Shown here: piece by piece, positions 17,894 through 27,192 of the stretch
Numbering within the stretch: position 1 is the first letter of the stretch
Layout of the letters: every line of letters begins with the position of its first letter
Source of the DNA: Mycetohabitans endofungorum
GTDB taxonomy: Bacteria > Pseudomonadota > Gammaproteobacteria > Burkholderiales > Burkholderiaceae
Direction of reading: 5' to 3'
NCBI RefSeq assembly: GCF_002927045.1
Contig: NZ_PRDW01000003.1
Span: 62,001 to 126,000, forward strand
Length of the DNA: 64,000 bases
Position numbers and translations under genes: made by a program
The notes under the pieces: generated by a model
The model's input: only the letters and a program-made list of their open reading frames with translations
The model's database searches: none
What the model was told of the DNA's origin: nothing

Positions 17894-18414
17894 CCAAGAC
17901 AATCGGTGTAATGGGCTCGGGGACCGAGCCTTGGACGGAACTGGCCGAGCCGCTTGGCCGATGGATCGCCGAGAACGGCTACAACCTGCTGACCGGCGGC
18001 GGCCAGGGCGTGATGCTCAGCGTCGCACGCGGCTTCTGCAGTATCAGCTCACGCACGGGCCGCTCAATTGCAATCGTGCCCACACGAGCTGATCCAGTAG
18101 CCGGCTTCGTGCCGCTGGACGGCTATCCGAATCGGTTTGTCGATCTACCGATCATCACGCCACTGCCCCGCCATGACGCCGAGGCGCCGCCGAATCGCGT
18201 CAGTCGCAACCACATTAACGTGCTGAGCAGCGACGTCATCGTCGCGTTGCCGGGCGGCCACGGCACCGCTGACGAAATCTCGTTGGCGCGACGCTGGCGC
18301 AAGCCGCTGGTATGCGCCGGCCCCGTCAGCGCATTTGCACGGATCGGCTATACCGATAAGTGTGTGCCCTGTGTGGACGGCGTCGCCCGCTTCATCGCCT
18401 CCGTGCTCGCATGA
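17887..18414 (+). CDS. LOG-family (Rossmann-fold, lysine-decarboxylase-like) protein
   Basis: 175 residues. Rossmann opening TIGVMGSGTEPW, then LLTGGGQGVMLSVARGF, and the family signature LPGGHGTADEISLA near the C-terminus. LOG proteins include cytokinin-activating nucleoside 5'-monophosphate phosphoribohydrolases and uncharacterised SLOG nucleotide binders. The R/E residues for hydrolysis occur in the usual places (PGGxGTxxE intact). The branch is closer to the short bacterial TIGR00725-like proteins than to plant-type LOG. It follows the flavin reductase fragment and ends in an ATGA overlap with a small unknown frame. Confidence 0.82.
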   Translation: MLTKTIGVMGSGTEPWTELAEPLGRWIAENGYNLLTGGGQGVMLSVARGFCSISSRTGRSIAIVPTRADPVAGFVPLDGYPNRFVDLPIITPLPRHDAEAPPNRVSRNHINVLSSDVIVALPGGHGTADEISLARRWRKPLVCAGPVSAFARIGYTDKCVPCVDGVARFIASVLA

Positions 18415-18656
18415 CCGGCAAGCGGGCCGATCCGCGCGCGGGGCACCGCCACTACAAGTGGCATGAGGAGCCCGATGGCGTGCACGTCGCCTTCTCGCCG
18501 TTCCGGCTCGGCGAGATGCCGAATGTGCACACCGGCATCGCGAGCATGACGACCTCGTGCGCAGGTTGCGCCAATCAAAAAACGACAAGAGACCGCGCCT
18601 GCGACCTCATCGTCATTTGCGTCCCGCTGCGCAACGTGCGTCCCACCGCCCGGTGA
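18411..18656 (+). CDS. Small hypothetical protein coupled to the LOG-family gene
   Basis: 81 residues. The ATG overlaps the LOG stop as ATGA, which supports translation. The sequence is rich in His, Cys and Arg (HYKWHEEPDGVHVAFSPF, TSCAGCANQKT) and I recognise no family. The second half reads less like a protein, so it could be a decayed end of a longer gene. Confidence is low. Confidence 0.35.
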   Translation: MTGKRADPRAGHRHYKWHEEPDGVHVAFSPFRLGEMPNVHTGIASMTTSCAGCANQKTTRDRACDLIVICVPLRNVRPTAR

Positions 18657-18800
18657 CGCGGTCAACCGTCGCGAAGCACTGCGCTCCCCATACCGACGCA
18701 CGAGCGGCCTAGAATCAGCGCGGAACCGGCATAGAAATCGGCTCTTGACGCGGTGCTGACGTAAAATAGCGGTTTTCCTATCGCGCCACCATCGTCCACC

Positions 18801-19952
18801 ATGACACTCGCTTCCACGCAAGAGATCATTGCCGAACTCAAGGCCGGCAGAATGGTCATCCTCGTCGACGAAGAAGACCGCGAGAATGAGGGCGACTTGG
18901 TGCTGGCCGCCGATTTCGTCACACCGGAAGCGATCAACTTCATGGCTCGCTATGGCCGCGGGCTGATCTGCCTGACGCTGACGCAGGAGCGCTGCCGCGC
19001 ATTGAATCTGCCGCTGATGACGCAGCGCAACGGCACGCAATACGGCACGGCGTTCACAGTTAGCATCGAGGCCGCGGAAGGCGTGACCACCGGCATTTCC
19101 GCTGCCGACCGCGCACGCACGATCCAGGCGGCCGTCGCACGCGACGCCCGAGCCGAGGATATCGTGCAGCCTGGACACGTGTTTCCGATCATGGCGCAGC
19201 CCGGTGGCGTGCTGGTGCGCGCCGGCCATACTGAGGCCGGTTGCGACCTAACGGCGCTGGCCGGGCTCACGCCGGCATCGGTGATTTGCGAGGTGATTAA
19301 GGACGATGGCACGATGGCCCGCTTGCCCGACCTTATCGAGTTCGCCGCGCAGCACGGGTTGAAGGTCGGCACGATCGCAGACCTGATCCAATACCGCAGT
19401 CGCACCGAATCGATCATCGAACGCGTGGCGCAGCGCACGATGCATACCGCGCACGGACCATTCAATGCAGTGCTGTTCCACGACAAGCCGAGCGGCGCGC
19501 CGCATCTAGCGCTGGTGCGCGGGCAACCCTCACCTGAGGTCGAGACGCTGGTACGAGTACACGAACCGCTGTCGATCCTGGACCTGATCGAAACGGGTGT
19601 CAGTACACACTCCTGGACATTGGATGCGGCGCTGCGCGAGATTGCCCAGCGGGAAACCGGCGTCGTGGTGTTGCTGAACGTGCACGAGTCCGGCGAGCGG
19701 CTGCTGGATGTATTCGAGGCATTCGAGCGGCAGGACAAGGCAGCCGAACTCAAGCGCCGTCCGGTCGACTTCAAGACGTACGGTGTCGGCGCGCAGATCC
19801 TGCATGAGTTGCATGTCGGCAAAATGCGGGTCTTGTCGAATCCGCGCAGGATGGGCAGCATGTCGGGGTACGGCCTCGAGGTAACCGGTTTCGAGCCCAT
19901 GCCGGCAGATGCACACGAATTCGCGGGCAGCGGCCCGCGTTCGCACGAATAG
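18801..19952 (+). CDS. ribBA: RibBA: active DHBP synthase with degenerate GTP cyclohydrolase II domain
   Basis: 383 residues. Residues 1-205 are 3,4-dihydroxy-2-butanone 4-phosphate synthase with [11 protein letters not shown] (23-33) and HTEAGCDL (143-150), so this activity should be intact. Residues ~210-383 follow the GTP cyclohydrolase II fold, but the zinc site is lost. After RVHE (252-255), where active enzymes have a Cys and then CxCG, this one reads [17 protein letters not shown]. It therefore cannot make the pyrimidine precursor, and a separate RibA is needed elsewhere. This degenerate form is known in beta-proteobacteria. No FMN riboswitch was found upstream. Confidence 0.93.
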   Translation: MTLASTQEIIAELKAGRMVILVDEEDRENEGDLVLAADFVTPEAINFMARYGRGLICLTLTQERCRALNLPLMTQRNGTQYGTAFTVSIEAAEGVTTGISAADRARTIQAAVARDARAEDIVQPGHVFPIMAQPGGVLVRAGHTEAGCDLTALAGLTPASVICEVIKDDGTMARLPDLIEFAAQHGLKVGTIADLIQYRSRTESIIERVAQRTMHTAHGPFNAVLFHDKPSGAPHLALVRGQPSPEVETLVRVHEPLSILDLIETGVSTHSWTLDAALREIAQRETGVVVLLNVHESGERLLDVFEAFERQDKAAELKRRPVDFKTYGVGAQILHELHVGKMRVLSNPRRMGSMSGYGLEVTGFEPMPADAHEFAGSGPRSHE

Positions 19953-20036
19953 GGCGACGCGCGCGGTATCTGCCTATTCTGGATCATGGCCCGGCGGCTG
20001 GCGTCCCGCCTCGCCCAACACATCAACGGAACATTC

Positions 20037-20564
20037 ATGGAAATCGGACAATATCAACCGAATCACGATGGTGACGGACTGCGCATCGGCATCGTCCAAT
20101 CCCGCTTCAATGAGCCGGTCTGCAACGGGCTGGTCGACGCCTGCGTCGAGGAACTCGAGCGCCTTGGCGTCGCGGGCGAGGACGTGCTGCTCGTCACGGT
20201 GCCCGGCGCACTGGAAATTCCGCTCGCGCTGCAAAAGCTCGCCGAGAGCGGCCAATTCGACGCGCTGATCGCGCTCGGCGCGGTAATTCGCGGCGAAACC
20301 TATCACTTCGAGCTGGTGTCCAACGAAAGCGGTGCGGGCATCAGCCGGATTGCACTGGACTTCGGCGTGCCGATCGCCAACGCGGTGTTGACCACCGAAA
20401 ACGACGAGCAGGCGATCGCCAGAATGACCGAGAAAGGCCGCGATGCGGCACGCGTCGCGGTGGAAATGGCGAACCTATCGTCCGCGCTCGACCAACTCGG
20501 TCAAGATGACGACGAAGAAGACGAGGACGAGGAAGACGAAGCAGCAGACGAGGATCGGGCATGA
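20037..20564 (+). CDS. ribH: 6,7-dimethyl-8-ribityllumazine synthase with acidic tail
   Basis: 175 residues from the ATG at 20037 ([20 protein letters not shown]). Conserved [26 protein letters not shown] and [14 protein letters not shown] motifs place substrate and catalytic histidine. It condenses ribitylaminouracil with the butanone phosphate made by RibBA. The last ~20 residues are almost all Asp and Glu, beyond the usual end of the family; they would lie on the outside or inside of the icosahedral shell. It ends in an ATGA overlap with nusB. Confidence 0.95.
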   Translation: MEIGQYQPNHDGDGLRIGIVQSRFNEPVCNGLVDACVEELERLGVAGEDVLLVTVPGALEIPLALQKLAESGQFDALIALGAVIRGETYHFELVSNESGAGISRIALDFGVPIANAVLTTENDEQAIARMTEKGRDAARVAVEMANLSSALDQLGQDDDEEDEDEEDEAADEDRA

Positions 20565-20995
20565 CAACGAGAAGTGCTCGCCGCCGCTCGCGCGAGTTGG
20601 CCACGCAAGGTTTGTATCAGTGGCTGCTGTCGGGCGCGGCGCCGGGCGAGATCGACGCCGCCATGCGCGAGCAACCCGGCTTTGACAAAGCGGACCGCGA
20701 CCATTTCGATGCGCTGCTGCATGGCGTGATCAAGCAGTCGGCGACGCTGACTGAAGCGCTCATGCCGTTCCTGGATCGCCCGATCGACCAGCTATCGCCG
20801 GTCGAACGGGCGGTGCTGCTGATCGCGGCATACGAATTCCAGCATCATCTCGAGATCCCGTACCGGGTCGTGATCAACGAGGCCGTAGAGTTGGCTAAGA
20901 CATTTGGCGGTGCCGACGGCTACAAGTATGTGAACGGCGTCCTCGACAAGCTTGCGGTGACCATGCGCGCTGCTGAAGTTAAGACTCGCGGTTAA
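20561..20995 (+). CDS. nusB: Transcription antitermination factor NusB
   Basis: 144 residues, all-helical, with the family landmarks [18 protein letters not shown] and [27 protein letters not shown], then [12 protein letters not shown]. It binds boxA RNA with NusE (S10) and helps rRNA antitermination. ribH-nusB linkage is widespread. Start overlaps the ribH stop by four bases. Confidence 0.95.
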   Translation: MTTRSARRRSRELATQGLYQWLLSGAAPGEIDAAMREQPGFDKADRDHFDALLHGVIKQSATLTEALMPFLDRPIDQLSPVERAVLLIAAYEFQHHLEIPYRVVINEAVELAKTFGGADGYKYVNGVLDKLAVTMRAAEVKTRG

Positions 20996-21027
20996 ACACG
21001 CGCTGCCGCGTCTGCCAGGAATTCTGC

Positions 21028-22257
21028 ATGACCGACACTGATTGGATGCCGGACCCGTTCGACACCGCCCGGGCCGGTCGGCTCGCTTCACGCATCGGCC
21101 AGATCGCGCCATTCCATGTCATGGAATTCGTCAAGCAGGCCACCCGCCTCGAGCAGGCAGGCCATGACGTGATCCACATGAGCATCGGCGAGCCCGATTT
21201 CACGGCTCCTGCGGCCGTCGTCAATGCGGCGGCCTCGGCACTGCGCCGAGGCCTCACGCAATACACGCCGGCGCTGGGCATCGCGCCATTGCGCGATGCC
21301 ATTGCGATGCATTACCAGCGTATGTACGGCATCGATGTCGAGCCGGCACGCATCGTCGTGACGGCCGGCGCCTCCGCGGCGTTGTTGCTCGCTTGCGCGG
21401 CGCTCGTGGATCGCGACGACGAGGTGCTGATGCCGGATCCGACCTACCCGTGCAACCGTCACTTCGTCACCGCCTTCGAGGGCCGGGCAGTTCTAGTGCC
21501 GAGCGACGCGACACAACGCTTTCAGTTGAGCGCGGCGCACGTGCAGCAGCATTGGGGGGCGAACACACGCGGCGTGTTGCTCGCGTCACCGTCGAACCCC
21601 ACCGGCACATCGATCGACGCGGGTGAGCTGCAACGCATTGTTGATACGGTCCGCGCCCGCGCCGGTTTCGCGATCGTCGACGAAATCTATCAGGGTCTGA
21701 CCTATGATGCGACGCCCGTCTCGGCGCTGTCACTGCACGGCGCACACGATCATGTCGTGACCGTGAACAGTTTTTCGAAGTACTTCAGCATGACGGGCTG
21801 GCGCCTAGGCTGGCTCGTGGTGCCGCCGCACTGGGTGCCGGCCTTCGAGAAGCTTGCGCAGAACCTATTCATCTGCGCGTCCGCGCTCGCGCAGCACGCG
21901 GCGCTCGCATGCTTCGAGCCCGCCTCACTCGAGATCTACGAGCAACGGCGGCTCGAGTTCAAGCGACGGCGCGACTTCCTGGTACCGGCATTGCGCGAAT
22001 TGGGTTTCGGCATACCGGTCCTGCCGGATGGCGCGTTCTACATCTATGCGAACTGCCACGGCATCGCGCACCAGGCTGCATCGGACAGCGCGGCGCTCGC
22101 GTCCGTGATGCTTCAAGAAGCGAAGGTCAGCATGGTGCCAGGCCTGGACTTCGGCATGCATGCGCCGCACGACTACCTGCGAATTTCATACGCGACATCT
22201 TACGAGCGGCTGCAACAGGCTATCGCTCGGCTGCACACATTGTTTCACGCGTCGTGA
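21028..22257 (+). CDS. Class I/II PLP-dependent aminotransferase
   Basis: 409 residues. AspC-like fold: SIGEPDFTAP near the N-terminus, ASPSNPTGT, IVDEIYQGLTYD, and the PLP lysine in VNSFSKYFSMTGWRLGW; the terminal arginine for the substrate carboxylate is in YLRISYATS. It moves amino groups from an amino acid to a 2-oxo acid in the cytoplasm. Which amino acid is not clear; relatives act on Asp, Tyr or Ala. Downstream of nusB with a 32-base gap, and an AGGA ribosome site. Full length. Confidence 0.88.
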   Translation: MTDTDWMPDPFDTARAGRLASRIGQIAPFHVMEFVKQATRLEQAGHDVIHMSIGEPDFTAPAAVVNAAASALRRGLTQYTPALGIAPLRDAIAMHYQRMYGIDVEPARIVVTAGASAALLLACAALVDRDDEVLMPDPTYPCNRHFVTAFEGRAVLVPSDATQRFQLSAAHVQQHWGANTRGVLLASPSNPTGTSIDAGELQRIVDTVRARAGFAIVDEIYQGLTYDATPVSALSLHGAHDHVVTVNSFSKYFSMTGWRLGWLVVPPHWVPAFEKLAQNLFICASALAQHAALACFEPASLEIYEQRRLEFKRRRDFLVPALRELGFGIPVLPDGAFYIYANCHGIAHQAASDSAALASVMLQEAKVSMVPGLDFGMHAPHDYLRISYATSYERLQQAIARLHTLFHAS

Positions 22258-22314
22258 CCGTGACTAGGCGCTGCCGCCGCCTCTTCCCCCCAGCGATGCG
22301 GCGGCCGCCACCGA

Positions 22315-23481
22315 TCAAGCGCCGACTTCGGCCAACTGCTCGGTATGGCTTGACGCGGTACTGGCGTCAGCTTCGTCCTGCGCATGCGTATCGACACCGG
22401 CAGGCGCCTTCTGCGCGATCACCCGATGTTCAGCGCCCAGCGTGGCCTGCATCCGTTGCGTCGATGCATTGGTCTGCGGCGTCGTCGATGCGAGTATTGG
22501 CGCAGGCGATTGCGGTGCGTTAACCGGCACCTTGCGTCCGCGGGCGATCTCCCGCAGCCGCGCGCGCTCGGCCAGCACCTTCGCACCATAGCCACCGTCG
22601 TTCGGCGATGTCGAGCCGACATAACGCCGCAAGCCGCCCGCCACGGAGCCGCCACGGGCGATGCAGTCCTTGAGCACCAAGGCACCGACCTTGATGTTGG
22701 CCAGCGGCTGCAACGCAGCGTTCTGTCCCCCGAAGTAATCGAACTTGTCGGAATGAACCCTGGACATCACCTGCATCAGGCCCTTGGCGCCAACGCCACT
22801 TTCCGCATACGGGTTGAAGCCTGATTCGATCGCCATCACCGCTAGCAATAGCAGCGGGTCGAGCCCGACCTCCCGGCCGGTGTTGAACGCCGCCTTGACC
22901 AACTGACCAATCGGCTCCTGCGCGACGCGATAGCGCCGCGCAAGGTATGTGGCGACCAGCGCTTGCTCACGCGCCGACACCAGCACGCGATCGTCGCGCG
23001 CATCGGAGGCAACACGCTCGGACGGGATAAGCCGGGCCAATGCGCCGACCGACGGCAGTGTGCGCGGATCGAGCCCCTTGAGCGTGGTCGGATTCAGGCC
23101 GGCCCCGCCGGGCAGGTCGCCATATCCCAGATCGAACGTCGCCGCGAGGGACCCATTGCTGCCGGGCGTAGCGGACAAGGGCGTCATCCCCAGCGGCGCG
23201 GCATCACCATCCGCTCCGGCGTGCGGCGCGAACGGCGGCAACGGCTGGCCAGACAGCAATCGCGCCGGGCCGTTACGCACCGCATCCGCGATCAACGGCA
23301 TGACCTTCGCGGCCAAGGTGCCGCGCAACGCCGGCTGCCACCACAACGCCAGGCTCGTGAGCACCGCCAGCGCACCAACCAGGCTCAACAGCGTGGAAGA
23401 AAGCCGCGTGCCGCGACGTAGCAGTTCGCGTACCGTTTGCACGACATCGCTCTTCGGTCGCCAACCTAACCAAGTATTCAT
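22315..23481 (-). CDS. Membrane-anchored lytic transglycosylase (SLT domain)
   Basis: 388 residues. One membrane helix near residues 31-48 (LLSLVGALAVLTSLALWW), then a long linker, and an SLT domain around 195-320. The catalytic glutamate is E219 in LLLAVMAIESGFNPYAES, followed by GAKGLMQVMSRVH and a C-terminal FGGQNAALQPLANIKVGALVL. It cuts peptidoglycan strands, producing anhydromuramyl ends. The anchor suggests it works at the periplasmic face of the inner membrane. The last ~70 residues are low-complexity. It stands alone, convergent with the aminotransferase gene. Confidence 0.87.
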   Translation of the reverse strand: MNTWLGWRPKSDVVQTVRELLRRGTRLSSTLLSLVGALAVLTSLALWWQPALRGTLAAKVMPLIADAVRNGPARLLSGQPLPPFAPHAGADGDAAPLGMTPLSATPGSNGSLAATFDLGYGDLPGGAGLNPTTLKGLDPRTLPSVGALARLIPSERVASDARDDRVLVSAREQALVATYLARRYRVAQEPIGQLVKAAFNTGREVGLDPLLLLAVMAIESGFNPYAESGVGAKGLMQVMSRVHSDKFDYFGGQNAALQPLANIKVGALVLKDCIARGGSVAGGLRRYVGSTSPNDGGYGAKVLAERARLREIARGRKVPVNAPQSPAPILASTTPQTNASTQRMQATLGAEHRVIAQKAPAGVDTHAQDEADASTASSHTEQLAEVGA

Positions 23482-24041
23482 AGTTCAAACTCCCATGGTT
23501 CATGGCCGATCACGCCGTGCTTTGCAGCGACGACGACACCCGTGCGAACACGCAGTCGATGTGCACGACAGGCTAAGGCGTCGCCTGCGTTGGTTAGCCG
23601 CGGGACGATGCCGGGAAGAGACGGCGAGGCGCCATCTGCAGGGGCGGGGGCGTCATGACTTATGACACATGTTGCGCGCGCGTCAAATCAAGCCGCGCGG
23701 GCCACCCGCACCAAAAAGCCGACGTATTGGAGCCGGCCGATGCCAGTTTGCGCCGCCCTTAGCGGGATGGGTCGGCGTGACGCGAAGCGCCAAACAGGAT
23801 GGCGGACTACGAGGCAGTCCCGCCACTGACGAGGTCGGATTCTAGCAGGGTTTTATAAACCGTCAATGCTAAGGGTTCGAAAAACCAATACCGTTAGTTA
23901 TAAAGGAACGATCAATAGACAAGAAGCACACCACGTGCCCAGGCGGCAGGTAGTCCGATCTGCAACAAATGTGTCGCGCACGCGCACGAGCTAGAATGTA
24001 CCCCCTATGCCCGGCATGGCCGGCGACGTTCGTATAGTGTG
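23482..24041. other. Intergenic region between lytic transglycosylase and ubiD
   Basis: About 560 bases without a convincing gene. The part from 23840 to 23960 is A/T-richer than its surroundings. A TAGAAT at 23991-23996, about 45 bases before the ubiD start, may be its -10 box. I see nothing else. Confidence 0.4.
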
Positions 24042-25616
24042 ATGAAATACAAAGACCTGCGTGACTTTGCGAGCCGGCTTGAAGCATTGGGAGAACTGCG
24101 AAGGGTTCACGCCGCCGTCTCGCCAGTGCTCGAAATGACCGAGCTATGCGACCGTGTACTCAATGCGGGCGGCCCTGCGCTGCTATTCGAGAATCCGGCC
24201 GGGCACACAATGCCCGTGCTCGGCAACCTGTTTGGCACGACACGTCGCGTCGCGCTCGGCATGGGCGTCGATGCCAATGCCAACGACGCAGCTTTAACGT
24301 CGCTGCGCGACATCGGTCACCTATTGTCGTCCCTGAAGGAGCCGGAGCCACCGAAGGGCCTGAAGGATGCGACACGGCTGCTTTCGCTGGCCAAGGCCGT
24401 CTGGGACATGGCGCCCCGCACGGTCAGCGCGCCGCCTTGCCAGGAAATCGTGATCGAGGGTGGCGATGTCGACCTGGCACGGCTGCCAATCCAAACCTGC
24501 TGGCCGCACGACGCGGCGCCGCTGATCACCTGGGGCCTCACCGTCACGCGGGGTCCGAACAAGCCGCGTCAGAACCTGGGCATCTATCGGCAACAAGTGA
24601 TCGAGCGCAACAAGCTGATCATGCGCTGGCTCGCCCATCGCGGCGGCGCGTTGGATTTTCGCGAGTTCGCGCTGGCCCATCCTGGCCAGCCCTATCCGGT
24701 CGCCGTCGCGCTCGGCGCCGATCCGGCGACGATCCTCGGCGCCGTCACGCCGGTACCCGACACATTGTCCGAATATCAATTCGCCGGCTTGCTGCGCGGC
24801 GGCAAAACCGAGCTGGCCAATTGCTTGACGCCCGGACTGGCGCATCTGCAGGTGCCAGCCCGCGCGGAAATCATCCTGGAGGGGTTCATCCATCCCGATG
24901 CAGACGGAACGCAGGACGTCCCGGCACAATCGGGACCCGTGTCGCCGCGCGCTCGCGTGGCCGGACCGGCCAGCCGCTACGAACATGCGCTGGAGGGTCC
25001 CTATGGCGATCACACCGGCTATTACAACGAGCAGGAGTGGTTTCCGGTGTTCACCGTTGAGCGCATCACGATGCGACGCGACGCGATCTACCATTCGACG
25101 TACACGGGCAAGCCGCCAGACGAACCGGCCGTGCTCGGCGTCGCGCTGAACGAGGTATTCGTGCCACTGCTGCAAAAGCAGTTTCCGGAGATCACCGACT
25201 TCTACCTGCCGCCGGAAGGATGCAGCTACCGGATGGCCATCGTGCAGATGAAGAAAAGCTACGCCGGCCACGCCAAGCGCGTGATGTTCGGCGTCTGGAG
25301 CTTCTTGCGGCAATTCATGTATACGAAGTTCATCGTCGTGGTGGACGACGACGTGAATGTGCGCAACTGGAAAGATGTGATTTGGGCCTTGACGACACGC
25401 GTGGATCCGAGCCGCGATACGGTGCTGGTCGACAATACGCCGATCGACTATCTCGACTTTGCGTCGCCAGTGGCCGGGCTCGGCTCCAAGATGGGCATCG
25501 ACGCGACGAACAAGTGGCCCGGCGAGACCTCGCGCGAATGGGGCCGGCCGATCGTGATGGACGCAGCCGTCAAGCGGCGCGTCGATGCGCTATGGACGGA
25601 GATCGGCCTGGGGTAG
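24042..25616 (+). CDS. ubiD: 4-hydroxy-3-polyprenylbenzoate decarboxylase UbiD
   Basis: 524 residues. Prenylated-FMN decarboxylase of ubiquinone synthesis. Visible family stretches are [57 protein letters not shown] (cofactor and metal binding) and [25 protein letters not shown]. Residues ~286-310 ([20 protein letters not shown]) are an extra linker in a loop just before [16 protein letters not shown]; most UbiD proteins are shorter there. The catalytic region is otherwise intact. It is monocistronic; ATG 24042 is preferred over an adjacent GTG. Confidence 0.93.
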   Translation: MKYKDLRDFASRLEALGELRRVHAAVSPVLEMTELCDRVLNAGGPALLFENPAGHTMPVLGNLFGTTRRVALGMGVDANANDAALTSLRDIGHLLSSLKEPEPPKGLKDATRLLSLAKAVWDMAPRTVSAPPCQEIVIEGGDVDLARLPIQTCWPHDAAPLITWGLTVTRGPNKPRQNLGIYRQQVIERNKLIMRWLAHRGGALDFREFALAHPGQPYPVAVALGADPATILGAVTPVPDTLSEYQFAGLLRGGKTELANCLTPGLAHLQVPARAEIILEGFIHPDADGTQDVPAQSGPVSPRARVAGPASRYEHALEGPYGDHTGYYNEQEWFPVFTVERITMRRDAIYHSTYTGKPPDEPAVLGVALNEVFVPLLQKQFPEITDFYLPPEGCSYRMAIVQMKKSYAGHAKRVMFGVWSFLRQFMYTKFIVVVDDDVNVRNWKDVIWALTTRVDPSRDTVLVDNTPIDYLDFASPVAGLGSKMGIDATNKWPGETSREWGRPIVMDAAVKRRVDALWTEIGLG

Positions 25617-25682
25617 CGATGGCGCCAGCGGGCGTGCATGCGACAACCTACCCTCACCACAACGGCGCAGGCTTGCCGCCCG

Positions 25683-25982
25683 CTACCAGCGCCGATAATA
25701 ACCGCCGTGCCAATGAGGATGCGGATACCACGGCCGGTAATAGCCGCCGTAGCCGCCCACAACGACCGCGGGCGGCGGCGTGTAGACCACCGGCGGCGGC
25801 GGCGCGTAGACCACCGGCGGTGGAGGCGGCGCATAGACGACTGGCGGCGGCGTATAGACCGGAGTGGCGTATACCAGGCCGGGAATCCCGATCCCCACGC
25901 CGATCGATATATGCGCTTGCGCGGCGCCCACCCCTGCCAACAGCGTGACGGCGCCGACTAGGATCGGGATGATCTTTTTCAC
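25683..25982 (-). CDS. Small secreted protein with PPVVYxPPP repeats
   Basis: 99 residues from a GTG at 25982 with GGAG nine bases upstream. Signal peptide KKIIPILVGAVTLLAGVGAAQA with an Ala-x-Ala cleavage site, then a short glycine-rich segment. Four or five near-copies of PPVVYAPPP follow, and a Gly/Tyr/His/Trp-rich C-terminus (YYRPWYPHPHWHGGYYRRW). The repeat unit is coded by similar GGCGGCGG-type triplets, so copy number can change by slippage. Similar proline/tyrosine-rich exported proteins are common in Burkholderia but have no known function. It is probably a periplasmic or surface protein. Confidence 0.75.
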   Translation of the reverse strand: MKKIIPILVGAVTLLAGVGAAQAHISIGVGIGIPGLVYATPVYTPPPVVYAPPPPPVVYAPPPPVVYTPPPAVVVGGYGGYYRPWYPHPHWHGGYYRRW

Positions 25983-26565
25983 TACTTTCTCCTGAACACA
26001 ATGCCGCCTATTACGGCACCACCCTTGCAATGTACCGAAAATGCACGCGGACGACCGGGCCCAATTGTTGCAAAATGCAATGGGGACACTGGCGCGACAG
26101 GAACCGCGTTCTTCTTGCCACAAGTCTCGCCGTCATCGAAGACCAGGCGCGAGCACCGGCCAGCACGTGGGGTGGACAGTGCGGGACCGACACGCCGCGT
26201 TCGCTGCACAACATTTGCTGACCTGGTGCCGTGCGTCGGTAAAGTTTATTTACAAAGTCACTAAACCATGCCGGGCCCGCACGTTACCGCGTGACGGAGC
26301 CGCGTCGCGTTAATTGTGTTATCACGGCAGCACAGCCCGGCTCCGTAGCGGGACGGCCGATGGCAGTGGCAGTGGTTTGACGCACCCGCATAGAGTATGG
26401 TTCGAGCGCGGCAGCGTGGCGTGGGCCGGGTCTCCCCCTATGACGTTGGAAAACTCGGAGAAAACCTGACAAAGAACGGACAATGCAAGCGCCAGGACCA
26501 CAGCGTCGGCAGACGTCACAGGGCTGGACCGACTACAAGCGCTATGGGTAGCTGCTCAGCGCATT
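25983..26565. other. Non-coding stretch between secreted protein and alkB remnant
   Basis: No frame here shows a ribosome site and a recognisable protein. An inverted repeat ACGGAGCC near 26293 / GGCTCCGT near 26339 has a 38-base loop and no T-run, so it is not called a terminator. The right end may hold further decayed sequence of the alkB-like gene. Confidence 0.35.
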
Positions 26566-26760
26566 GACCGTTACGCTGCGCCACTTCGGTGAGGTGCCGC
26601 AGTTGCCGTCCCGCTATGCTAGGATGATTCTGCTTGCTTATGCGCCACCGCTGTAGTCCACACGATGAACCCGCGCGCGCGTGTCCATTACATCGGCGAC
26701 ATGTCCCGCGCGAGTCTCAAGCCGTCGATCCGCGAGCGGTGCTCGCCGCGTACCCACCGC
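26566..26760 (+). pseudogene. Alkane-1-monooxygenase (AlkB)-like C-terminal remnant
   Basis: Two short frames in series read like the end of a membrane alkane hydroxylase. LRHFGEVPQLPSRYARMILLAYAPPL runs near 26577-26655 and ends in a stop. After a small frame change, MNPRARVHYIGDMSRASLKPSIRER runs from 26665. Intact AlkB proteins end with a region like 'LPSGYAxMILLAxxPPLWRRxMDPRVxxHY'. The iron-binding histidine motifs upstream are lost. The call rests on this C-terminal pattern alone. Confidence 0.55.
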
Positions 26761-26784
26761 ACGCCGGCTCTGGGTGCCGCACCG

Positions 26785-26946
26785 TCAACCCACCTTTACA
26801 TACGCAAACTCGCGACTCACGTTCGGCGGCACGTACAGACCGCTGATCCGCACACGCGGCGTCAAGCGCATCCTTTGCTCCCACCACAAGCGGCGTTGAG
26901 CCGCATTGAGGAACCGCAGGTGTTTCCGATACGAAAAGAGGCTCAT
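26785..26946 (-). CDS. Short hypothetical ORF with ribosome site
   Basis: 53 residues, MSLFSYRKHLRFLNAAQRRL..., with AGGAG nine bases before the ATG. It is strongly basic and I recognise no family. It could be a real small protein or the decayed start of a larger gene. It lies antisense just after the alkB-like remnant. Confidence 0.3.
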   Translation of the reverse strand: MSLFSYRKHLRFLNAAQRRLWWEQRMRLTPRVRISGLYVPPNVSREFAYVKVG

Positions 26947-27192
26947 GGCGCAAATCTCCTGGTCAGGTATTTTTGATTGAGTTGTGGCCGATAACGGACC
27001 GCGACGCTGCTCACCCGCAGCCGCCCGCCACCTGCGGCACACGACTCTTCCCTTGACAAACGCCCTGCATCGCAATATTCAACACACAACCGACAACGGA
27101 GGACGCAACAAATGCGTCGCTATAACGCTTGACGCGAAGCAATACACAACTGGTCTATCATGGACACCGTCCTCGTTACTTAAGCATGAATC

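Noticed and set aside
18660-18800. Possible FMN riboswitch before ribBA
   Set aside because: The conserved FMN-element blocks are not present, and the region is short with no terminator or anti-terminator pair.
24321-25313. 330-codon open frame antisense to ubiD
   Set aside because: Typical GC-rich antisense shadow; ubiD is intact on the other strand.
25790-25870. Tandem GC-rich repeat as a CRISPR or satellite
   Set aside because: The repeats are in frame and code for PPVVYAPPP units of a secreted protein.
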